Positions 12,330 through 22,300 of a DNA stretch of 64,000 nucleotides are shown here, piece after piece. Source of the stretch: Symbiodinium natans. Taxonomy: Eukaryota; Sar; Dinophyceae; Suessiales; Symbiodiniaceae. The translations under genes and the position numbers were made by a program. Location: the NCBI GenBank assembly GCA_905221605.1, contig CAJNDS010000759.1, forward strand, positions 1-64,000, written 5' to 3'. Under the pieces are notes generated by a model, which was not told the DNA's origin, did no database searches, and worked only from the letters and a program-made list of their open reading frames with translations. How positions within the stretch are numbered: the stretch's first letter is position 1; every line of letters begins with the position of its first letter.

Positions 12330-13360
12330 TTGAACCACAGGACAACAGGCCCAACTGTACACAGGTTTCCTGTGCTGGGCTTAGGGTTTAGGATCTAAGG
12401 TTCAGCACGTGCCTTTCATTCTGAGATATTCGGGTTTAGGGTTTAGGGTTTAGAGTTTAGGGTAGATATTCGGTCCCTTGTATAATCCCCATGAAGCCAA
12501 CAACGGGTCTCCCTTTCCCTGTTTCTGGGCTTCTGGAATCCACGAAACGAAAGCTGTAGCCCTCAACCGAAACCCGAAACCCTAAACCCTAAACCCTAAC
12601 TTGGAGGTTTGTGGGTTCTACATTGGGACCCTCGGCTTTGTGTACATGCCATACACTTTCGGAGTTATGGCTCTTCGAAGCCTCTTATCGTTACCTATGA
12701 ACAATCAAGTATTCCTGGCTCAAGAGCCTGACACGCATTTGTTCCAAGAACAGAAGTTTGGCCTGTTCGTCTGCGCGTGCTTGAACAAGCGTGGCGCGGG
12801 GTGGGGGGCGTGGGGGTTGCGGGGACCCTTGGATGTCGATTCCTTTCCACAGGGGCAACCCTAAACCCTAAACCCTAAACCCAGTAGAGTGCTGTCTAGT
12901 TTGCGGACTGTCAGGTTTGCACTTTCCCGTGATTACTGACATCGAGATTTCACACTGCAAATGGCATAGGACTTATATATGAGATGGGCCTCCAATCAGT
13001 CTTGTGCACATGGGTGGTTCTCTAAATTAGGGCCCTTGGGGGGGGGGGGGTCTTGTTTATAAGGGTGCCGAACTATAATCAGAACCCCCAAACAGGGACC
13101 CAAATTTAGCAAAGCAGAAAGCACACCTGCACCTTCTTCGCGCAGCCAGAATGGCTCCCAGAGTGATGTGGGTCTTTGCAAGTGGGGTCCCTCTTTGGCT
13201 CTGGGTCACGTCCAGCCGTCCAGGTCCAAGTTGCAGCTGAGGTTCGAAGGAAAACCCTAAACCCTAAACCCTAAACCCTAAACCCCTAAACCCTAAACCC
13301 TAAACCCTGGACCCTAAGCGGTGCGAGTGCTCTGAAGTATGCGCCTGCGCTGCCGCTAGC
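12330..13360. other. No gene supported; short telomeric arrays and unique islands
   Basis: Short TTTAGGG and CCCTAAA runs at about 12430, 12580, 12862 and 13253-13310, with a G13 run at about 13038. An open frame at 12601-12864 has no recognisable motif. The last CCCTAAA array ends about 50 bp before the ankyrin gene start. Confidence 0.5.
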
Positions 13361-14431
13361 ATGATCCGTGTGTGGCGGGTTTCTGGGGAAGAGCTGGCCA
13401 CCATACCCGCAGAGGAACTGAGTGACGTTGTGTCATTGCAGCGCCAGCTTCGCGCAAAGCATGGGATGCCGGTCTCCCTTCAAAACCTCCTACATGACGG
13501 CCGAAAGCTGTCTGAGCAAGACAAGATAGGCGTGCCCCTGGAATTGCAGCTGATCCTGGCGACCTGTGTGCAGGGCACAGAGCGGAAAGCTGCACAAGAG
13601 CTTCATGAAGCAGCTTCTGCTGGAGAGGTTGAAGTAGTGCGCTTGCTGTTGCGCAGCGGCGTGGACAAGGATTTCACTGACAGCAGTACGGGCAGCACAG
13701 CCCTGATATCTGCATCTGGCAATGGTCACGTTGAGGTGGTGCGCATGCTATTGCAGGGCGGAGCGGCCAAGGATGTGGCAAACCGCTTTGGCAACACAGC
13801 TCTCATAAACGCATCTGGAAATGGCCACGCTGAGGTGGCGCGCTTGCTGTTGGAAAGCGGCGCTGCCAAGGACTTGACAAACCTCGTTGGCAACACAGCC
13901 CTCATCGGGGCATCAGAGCCTAGGGGACGAAAATGACCCCTAACAGGGTTCATAATCGCTAATAGAAATTTTAGTAGTATAGGGTATACAACCCCGATTT
14001 TCGGGTTCATTTGGTCCCCAAGGAGAAAGGCCACGTTGAGGTGGTGCGCCTGCTGTTGGAAGCTGGTGCTGCCAAGGACTTGATGAACAGCTTTGGCAAC
14101 ACGGCCTCTTGGCAGGCCAGGTGGTACCCTTGACCCTAATGTAGGTTATGTGTTCCCTTATAAAGCCCTAAACCCTAAAGCCTAAACCCTAAACCCTAAA
14201 CCCTAAACCCTAAACCCTAAACCCTAAACCCTAAACCCTAAACCCTAAACCCTAAACCCTAAACCCTAAACCCTAAACCCCACACCCTAGACCCAAAAAA
14301 GTGTACCCTTATTTTAAGATGGTTGCTGGGGTACCAAGGCCCTCATTGCCGCATCTGAAGCTGGGCACGCTGAGGTGGAGCGTCTGCTGCTGGAGGGCGG
14401 TGCTGCCACGTCCCCTCCGTTGTGCATCTGA
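13361..14431 (+). CDS. Ubiquitin-like/ankyrin-repeat protein, 3 exons
   Basis: Exons 13361-13915, 14023-14103 and 14339-14431 (stop TGA at 14429) join in frame to about 242 residues. Residues 1-65 form a ubiquitin-like fold (start MIRVWRVSGEEL, hydrophobic spacing, LLHDGRKL). Four ankyrin repeats follow, each with GHxEVVRLLLxxGAAKD and NTALI motifs. The ATG was chosen because MIxVWxVSGEEL is the usual start of this dinoflagellate family (from memory). Introns are GA-AG (107 bp) and GC-AG (235 bp); both restore the ankyrin repeat exactly (S|EKGH and NT|ALI). Exon 3 stops soon after a repeat, so the protein is short and may be truncated or continue by an exon I did not find. Probable protein-protein interaction role. 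Confidence 0.85.
13916..14022 (+). mobile_element. Introner-like intron 1 of the ankyrin gene
   Basis: The intron is bounded by an imperfect inverted repeat: CCTAGGGGACGAAAATGA on the left and, read in complement, CCTTGGGGACCAAATGAA on the right. Placing the junction at TCA|GAG...CAAG|GAG gives a GA donor and AG|G acceptor and restores the ankyrin frame. AG-containing bases are repeated at both edges, like a short target duplication. Confidence 0.8.
14104..14338 (+). mobile_element. Intron 2 of the ankyrin gene: MITE (family E) carrying a telomeric array
   Basis: The intron starts GCCTCTTGG and ends GGGGTACCAAG. Left and right flanks match MITE copies at 40272 and 40749 (GGTACCCTT...TTCCCTTATAAAG and CAAAAAAG...GGTACC). 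Its centre is replaced by about 17 CCCTAAA units (14163-14282). GC donor, AG|G acceptor. Confidence 0.8.
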
Positions 14432-14439
14432 AAAGGGTT

Positions 14440-14960
14440 CAGGGTTTAGGGTTTAGGGTTTAGGGTTTAGGGTTTAGGGTTTAGGGTTTAGGGTTTAGGG
14501 TTTAGGGTTTAGGGTTTAGGGTTTAGGGTTTAGGGAAAATGGCTCCTCGACCCCAAGCCAGTAAAACCCCCCGAAACCCCCTAATCTTTGAAACTTGGGC
14601 CACCTCGCACTGCAAGGCTTCTGGGCTCTGGGCACAGCCCTGGAACTCTTGCAGAGTTTACAGGGTCTAGGGTTTAGGGTTTAGGGTTTAGGGTTTAGGG
14701 TTTAGGGTTTAGGGTTTAGGGTTTCGGAGCCTGCGGGCCCCCAACGCATTTGCTGTGCGGGCCCTGCTACGGTTGCAAGAGTCTACCCCCCAAAACCAAG
14801 TAGCTCCCAACCTATGCCCCGAAATTCTTCACTCAAGACTCGAATCCCCGGAACCCTGAACTCGAATCCCTAAACCTCCATCCGAGAATCTGCTTAGAAG
14901 CTCCCAGCCCTGAACCCTCAACCCCCAAAACCCAAATCCCCTGAAACCTTAAACTCGTAT
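14440..14960. repeat. TTTAGGG arrays and unique spacer downstream of the ankyrin gene
   Basis: Arrays at 14440-14535 and 14671-14725; the spacers between are C-rich with no ORF of note. Confidence 0.9.
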
Positions 14961-14964
14961 CCCT

Positions 14965-15150
14965 AAACCCTCAACCCTAAACCCTAAACCCTAAACCCTA
15001 AACCCTAAACCCTAAACCCTAAACCCTAAACCCTAAACCCTAAACCCTAAACCCTAAACCCTAAACCCTAAACCCTAAACCCTAAACCCTAAACCCTAAA
15101 CCCTAAACCCTAAACCCTAAGCCCTAAGCCCTAAGCCCTAAACCCTAAAC
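14965..15150. repeat. (CCCTAAA)n array, about 25 units
   Basis: One of the longest pure runs; the last units drift to CCCTAAG. Confidence 0.97.
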
Positions 15151-15249
15151 TCACCTACCTGAGCTTGAGAAGTTACTGCTTCGGGGTCACCAGGATGCCT
15201 CCTGAACCTGAAGACCTAAACCCGAATCGGGCCTGAACCCTGAGCCCCA

Positions 15250-15995
15250 ATTCTTAGGGTTTAGGGTTTAGGGTTTAGGGTTTAGGGTTTAGGGTTTAGG
15301 GTTTACGGGGTTAGGGTTTAGGGTTCAGGGTTCAGGGGAGTAAGGCTTGAAGCCTAAGATAGACCTCCCAGAACGAACTGGCTGCCAAAGACCCAGGAGA
15401 TCCCATCGTTTAGGGCTTGGGGTTTAAAGCAAACATAGCGATTCGGGTTTAGAGTTTGGGGTTTAGAGTTTAGGGTTTCGTAAGTCTACTTAGTATCCCC
15501 TGCAAACCTGATTATTAATCCCCATAACCCACCTTACTAACCCTTCTTTATTAAGTAAAAGGGTTTCCAAGTAGGGTTAGGGTAGCTTGGAAGTACAGGG
15601 TTTCAATCCACATCCCCTAGAAAAGCACAACTTCGTTGACGGCTGGGGGGGGGGGGGGCTTCTTGTTTTGTTTTGTTTTTTTTTGTTTTTGTTTAATTTT
15701 GTGTGTGTGTGTGTTTTTCTTGTTTCTTTTTTTTGGGGGGGGCAGTAGGAAGGGGGAAGGGGGAGTGATGTTTAATTATTAAAGATGACTTCGTGTGAAT
15801 CCATCTGCCCTAAACCAAGCATGCTGGATGACGAGGTGACGACGAGAGCAAACCCTAAACCCTAAACCCTAAACCCTAAAAGCATCTGGCCACAATCCCC
15901 GAAGACAGAGTCCACCCCCAGCACCGAGCTCGACAGCCTGTTGCCAGGGTGCGCGGTTTAGGGTGGTTCTAAGGGTGGTTACATGTGCCCTCAAT
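15250..15995. other. No firm gene; telomeric arrays, G and T tracts
   Basis: TTTAGGG array 15256-15305, T/G-rich stretch 15640-15745, (GT)n at 15700. An island at 15880-15955 lies between CCCTAAA and TTTAGGG like the exon islands and is open in more than one frame, but I cannot identify it. Confidence 0.45.
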
Positions 15996-16112
15996 TGATC
16001 CCTTACCTCCGTTTAGAGGGTTCTGAGGTATGGGCCCTTGGGTTGCATAAGGGGCTTCTCAGGGGTCGCCGTTTTAGGGCCCATACCAACGGACCATGTG
16101 GCTACCCTAAGA
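15996..16112. mobile_element. MITE-like element, family D copy 1
   Basis: Ends read GATCCCTTACCTCC...GAGGTATGGGCCC and GGGCCCATACC...GGACCATGTGGCTACCC, an imperfect inverted repeat of about 25-30 bp. Related copies lie at 18330, 29590 and 42364. Confidence 0.8.
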
Positions 16113-16298
16113 ATGGTCCTTCCGACGCAATCTGCTGGGCTCAAAAGCAGTGTTTGGGCCTCTCTCCGGAACAGATTCCAGAAAATCAAGCGAGCCGCCA
16201 AATTCGATCTCAAGCCATCTTAGCCCTGCCTACACCCTAAACCCCAAACCCTAAACCCTACATCCTAAACCCTAAACCCCAAACCTTCTGTTCCGGAG

Positions 16299-16366
16299 AA
16301 CGTCACCTTCCTCACGATGCGCCCCTCGATGCGCTGTGCCGCCTGCGCCTTGGAGCTTGATGGGAA
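16299..16366 (+). CDS. LIM exon L1 (first zinc pair of LIM1)
   Basis: Encodes MRCAACALELDGK; CAAC is the first C-x2-C pair. GC donor after phase 2. The left edge is uncertain: either an acceptor AG at 16297 or translation start at ATG 16317 or 16329. Confidence 0.7.
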
Positions 16367-19300
16367 GCCGCCTGGTGCAACTTTTGGGAGTTTGGCAGCT
16401 TCGGAGAGGCTTCTGGGTTCAGGGTTTAGGGTTTATAGGGTTTAGGGTTTAGGGTTTAGGGTTTATAGGGCTTAGGGTCTAGGGTTTAGGGTTTAGGGTT
16501 TATAGGGTTTAGGCTTTATAGTGTTTAGGGTCTAGGGTCTAGGGTTTAGGGTTTAGGGTTTATAAGGTTTCGGGTTTCGGGTTTAGGGTTTAGGGTTTAG
16601 GGTTATAGGGTCTAGGGTCTAGGGTTTAGGGTTTAGGGTTTATAGGGTTTAGGGTCTAGGGTCTAGGGTTTAGGGTTTATAAGGTTTCGGGTTTCGGGTT
16701 TAGGGTTTATAGGGTGTAGGGTTTAGGGTTTATAGGGTTTAGGGTCTAGGGTCTAGGTTTTAGGGTTTATAAGGTTTCGGTTTCGGGTTTCGGGTTTAGG
16801 GTTTAGGGTTTAGTCGTAAGAAGGGTATGGCAGTCAGAGCGACTGGTTGTTTGCTTACTCTGGGCCTTGTGCAATCATACCCTTCACTGTTTACGGGCCT
16901 TGTAACCTCTGAGCTGTAGACGAAGGCATCCTTCAGGCATTGGCTCTTAGGGTTTCTAGTTACAGGTACTGAAACCCCCACTGCATATACCCTGGAAGGG
17001 ATTCTGGTGGGTACCCCCTTCCCTGATTCCCAACTAAGAGACCAGTAAGTTTAACCTTTCCATTTTGCGAAAGCTCTCCCCTCAAACTTGGGGGGAGCTT
17101 TCGTTCAATACCCAACGTAAGCTGATCTGTATAGGGGGTTGGGGGCAAAATTGGTCCAGATGTCAAAGCTAGTCCCGGGCTGGTGCTGAATTTTTGAGCA
17201 GTCTTCGTTTGCAGCTTGGCGTCCCGGTTTTTGGAGAAACGAAGGTCTGCTGATGCTCCTGATGCGCGGGTGCTTTTTTTGTCCCCAGAGCGGAGAGTCT
17301 GCCTGTCCGGGTGACATTTTCCAGAGAACTAGACGATGTAGCCCTATGGCGAAGGTTTCTGCACACGCGCTACCTTCTTGGAGTCCTGAAATGGCCTCGC
17401 CTGCCCTTGAACCATGACAAGCCCCGACTTGCAGTCCCCTTTGCGGCAAGCTGCGCAGAGCCCCTGCGTGATAGAAGGTTCATTTGAATTGCACATATGG
17501 CCTACATTCCAGCCTGAACCCTAAACCCGGAACCCGAAAACTTTGTTTGAAATCACGGACTCTCATTTTAGCTGTATACATATATATATATATACATACA
17601 TATTTTTTATTTATGGATTTATTTATTCAGTCATGTATTTATTTTTTTATCTTGCTATTTCTTTTTATTGCAAAAAATGTAAACGGTTAAACGCCCGAAG
17701 GTCACGACTCAATCCCGGACACTCCCCCAAGGTACATGCGCTTCGATGGCCACGTGTATCACCCGCAGTGCCTCACCTGCCAGGACTTGGTGTGTGGGTT
17801 TAGGGTTTAGGGTTTAGGGGTGCGGGTTAGCGTTTTAGGGTTTAGGCTGCATAACGCAGCCCTAAGAGACGTCGGGGACTGGAATCGAACTTTTAAGGTT
17901 GTAAGGTTTATAGTTTATAAGGGGGAGGGTTCGAGGATGAAAGCTTGGGGCTTTTCAAATCTCCAGGTTTCATGAGGTGCGCTGTGCTTGGCATTGAGTC
18001 AAACCTCCCCTCAAGTTCCAAACTCTGACTCCCTTGCCCTGTAGTACCCTCATTCCCCTTCTAGGGGTTTACGTTCCCTAACCCCTTTAAGCAAAAAAGG
18101 GCACCCTTTTGAATCCCAGGTTACTGGGCAGCCTAGCCCCTAAACCCACGCAACACCTTTCAAGCCCCTCAGCCCACTGACTAAGTCCCTCAAAATGTCG
18201 CACCCCTAAACCCCTAGAGCCCCCTGCAAACCTGAAATCCCAAAGCCTCCAGACCACAGAACCCCGTCAAACTCTAAAGCCCTGCATGCCCACCCTCAAC
18301 CCTAAACCCTCCTTCTCCAAGGCCCTTAATATGGTCCCTTGCCTCCTTAAAGGGTTCTGAAGTATGGGCCCTTGGGTTGTACAGGGTATAAAGTGGGTTA
18401 TATAAGGGGCACACGTTTCAGGGCCCGTACTCAGGGATCATGTAACTACCCTGAGACCAAGTCTTGAAAGGGACTAGCAGGGTCCCACGCGTTTGCCCTG
18501 GGGCGTTTCTGATGAAGGGATTGGGTGTTTCAGTGGTTTAGGTTTGGGGTCAGTGGGATGAGGGTTTGGGGTCTTAAAGGTATTTAGTGCTTAGAGGTCA
18601 GGGGGGGATGAGACGCGTAGCTCCATGGTCCCTGAATGTGATCCCTTGCTTCCTTAAAGAGCCCAATAGCCCCCCTAAACCGTGACCCTAAACCCTAAAA
18701 CCCTAAAGCCCTAAAACTCCAAAACCCTTAAAACCCAAAAACCCTAAACCCTCAACCCTAAACCCTAAACCCTAAACCCTACTAGGCCCTACACCCTAAA
18801 TCGGGTTATTGGCCCTGAAACTCCATGATGATTGAAGGCTGTTGAGGTCCTCAGAAACACCCGAGAGCCCTAAACCCTAAACCCTAAACCCTAAACCCTC
18901 TCGAGGAGTGCGGTGAGCCTGTGCAGCAGCTGGTCGGCAGTTTTTTTTTTTTTTTTTTTTTTAAGCCATGGTCCTTTCAGGGTACTCTCCCTCCCCACAA
19001 CAAAACATAAGTAAATTCATAAATCTTAGATATCAATATGTGCATAATATATATATATATGCAATATATACACACACATATATATGGTACCCCCCCCCTG
19101 GAGAATCTACCTCCAGAGGGCGGGGGTTTAAGATACCTGTAATTTTAATTTCTTCGTTTAAATTATTTTTTCGTTTAAGTCACGGTTTTCGTCCTTATAT
19201 ATGTGTAGGATATGATTTCCTACATCATTCTCCTATATGCTGAGAGTGAGGTGTAAGTTTTTTTTTTTTTTATTTTAGTGTGTGTCTTGTTTATAAGCAG

Positions 19301-22300
19301 TTGGGTTGCTTATAAGCAGTGGGGTTGCTTATAAGCAGGAGGAGGGGAGGGGGCCCCAGGACCTCTGTGACACCCCCCCCCCCCCCAATGAAAGATCATC
19401 CATGACCAGATACCCTCATCTTACTCAGTAGAGCCCAAGACCTGTGAACATGAAAATGTTACTGAAGCATTTGGTTAAAGAGCGAGAAGTGTACGTGAAC
19501 AAGTAGTTGCCATGAAGCGCGTGGGAGCGGTATCAGGCCTCATCTCCTTGGAAAACGGTGTCTGCAAACTTGAATTGGTTCAGAGCTCCTTCACTCCAAG
19601 CACTTCCGCATCCACAGCTTCTATGCCTAATCCCTCGTCTCCTCCACAGGTCATCTCTACCATAGTCGAGGAAATCAAGAGTGGCACCCTCGAGACACAT
19701 CCCACGAAGCAAGACTTGACATCACACCAAGTCCAATCACATGTGATCTATCTCCAGCACAAGTTCTCCCTAGTACCAGGGTCCCAGGGCGGCTGGACTC
19801 AGTTGGCAGAAGATGCACTTCGCCAGTGGTTGAAAACCAAAAAACGTGGTGCAGCAGCTAAAGCCAGTTCGTCAAAGCAGGTGCTCGCCATCACAGATGA
19901 ACCGGGGCGTGCGTCATCACCAGAGGCTACCACATCGTCGTCGTCTACCGGCCCGGGCTTATCAACGCAGTCGCTCGCCATCGCAAACGAACCGTCACCA
20001 CCCTCGGCTACCACACACGAGAACGCACCACATGATACGCCGCCGTCTCCTACCGGCCAAGCGCTCGCAGCCGCAGAGAATGAAGGCGATTCCTCGTCGA
20101 GTTCTTCTTCGTCGTGACACATCAAGCGAGCCCGACACCGTGTATTACGTGATTGGCATGATTTGGCGGCTTCTTGTGTACATATCTTGCGTGACTCGCA
20201 AAACAACGCCAAGAAGCGTAGAATCGCAAACGACTTGCTTCAGAGTATCAAGGCCTCTAAGGCACAGTGGGACTCAAACAGGTAAGCAAAGGAGTCCACG
20301 CAGCAGATGACAGAATCTTCCTTAAGACCGGCTGCCTGCTTTGGATTGCAGTTGAAAACAAAAGGCGCGTGCTTATAAACAGCTCGCTTGCTTATAAGCA
20401 GCTCGCTTGCTTATAAACAGCCCATCTGACAGTAAGCCAGTATATATGGTGTCTTGTGTCAGGCTCCTCAGTTAGTTACCTTTGGTGTTATAGATTCTTG
20501 GCTTCTTTAACTTGCCATGCAAGAGTGTATCGCGATCGCCCAACACACCTACATCAAGTATGTCGACAAGCCCGTCCACGTCGTCGTCGCCACGGGTGAG
20601 CACTGCATCTCTGATCTGCCTTTGATTGAAGTGCAAGGAAAGGGGAAGAAATTCAAGGAGTTCTTCCATATCGTTGAGAACGTTACCCCAGAGCGCCTAA
20701 CACAAATCCGAGAGGTTATGTGTGCAGATGAAATCGTAGTGGGTCGCTTACCCGGCTTCGTCAGTCCAGGCGATGCTTTAGGTGAAAGTTGTCACCTACA
20801 GCTAGTTGTAGACAGCGCCGCCAACACCGTCCTGCAGTTCTTCCACTCGTCGGTGCCCTTGCCTTGGGGTGTAGTCAAAGCGTTCTGTCGCGGGGGCAGC
20901 GTCAAAATCTTGAACTACAAGATCGCCACCAATTCCGACCTCGTGAAGCGAGGCTTCCTAGTAACGCTTTCCAAGATCAAGGGTGAGCAATGGCTAACAC
21001 AATCTCTTCAAGAGAAACTTCGCCGCCCACCCAAGAACGGGGATATGGATGGAAATGCAAGCGGTGGTTCATGGGATGTAACACCCGATGAGCTCCGCGA
21101 GGGCATCGCCTACATCAACAAGAATGCGCCCGTGGCGAACTCCAACAATGAACAGTTCCTGTGGTCTCTACTCAATGAACGTGACAAGGAATCACCTATT
21201 CTCGGATGGCCTCTACACATTGTGAGCCGAGCATGCTCCAATCGCAGCCTTGGGAATTCCCAAGCAGAAGCCGAGCATTTCTTCCCCTTACTGGTCCCCG
21301 ACTTGAACCCCACCATCATGGACAGGGTCCTGCCGCTCGTTGTCCCTACTATGCCCACGCATGGCTTGATGATTCTTGGCAGAGCAGGGATTGGCAAAAC
21401 TCCTCTTGCCATCATCGTGGCCGTTGCCAGACACCACCTGGCATCTCGCAACATCGAAGGTGTCGTGGTGGGATGGCGCCGATCCAAGCAGATCGACGGA
21501 TTTCGGGAGTGCCCAGGTGAACTACACATTCCCGTTATCTTGGATGACACTATCCTTTCTTCTATATCATTCGAAGACATCAAGTCCTTCCTGGACGTGG
21601 GTGAGACATGTCTAGTTGACGCTCGATACCGAGCCGCGAAGTTTGTTCGCAACCAGGTCAAGATTCTGCTTAACAACCAGTGGGAGGAGGATGATGAGCC
21701 AGATGATCTCTCCTACCGCAACAGCATCAGTTGGAAGCAGTTCAAGAAAATGATCTCCTCAACCCTTGGCGATGCGCCCATGCCCCACATGATGGCAATT
21801 CTCAAACGGGCTTCCGTCATCATCGCTGGTCACAAAGGTGTGTACGTCCGTGTCGCAAGTGAGCACCAGTCGCAAACCATACATCGTTTCGAAGGAGGTG
21901 GAGTTACCGAAGATTGGCTTACCACAAGAGCTTCCACTCCAAGTACAAGGATGGCATCTATGCCAAGTACAGTGGTTACGAGGAAAAGCTGCAGGTAGAA
22001 GCTGACTTCATCAGTGATCTGCTGGCGACCTCTGAAGAAAAGGAGTACATGCGTCGTGGAGCCACCTACGACTCATGGGCAGAAGAAGCCGACACAGCAC
22101 CCGTAGAGTACCCACCTACACCTCGTTCGCGCCCGGCATCATCCAACGCTGCACAGAGTCCCGTCATCAAGTCGCCCCCGCCTAAAATGATGAAGAAGTC
22201 CGAGGACGATGACGCAGATGAAGAGGCAGCAAAGGCTATGCACTCAGACGAAACAGTGACATCCAGGTTTATGCTGATTCGGATCGTGATATGGCATCGA

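Noticed and set aside
12700..12735. TGGCTCAAG resembling the end of the dinoflagellate spliced leader
   Set aside because: Only the last nine bases match and no GT donor follows at the right place.
17105..17449. 114-codon minus-strand frame
   Set aside because: No motif, no repeat-flank pattern and no neighbouring minus-strand exon.
20517..21000. A firm call of a functional HUH replication nuclease in the N-terminal part of ORF2
   Set aside because: Only single-residue echoes of the HUH and Tyr motifs are present, so only the helicase core is called.
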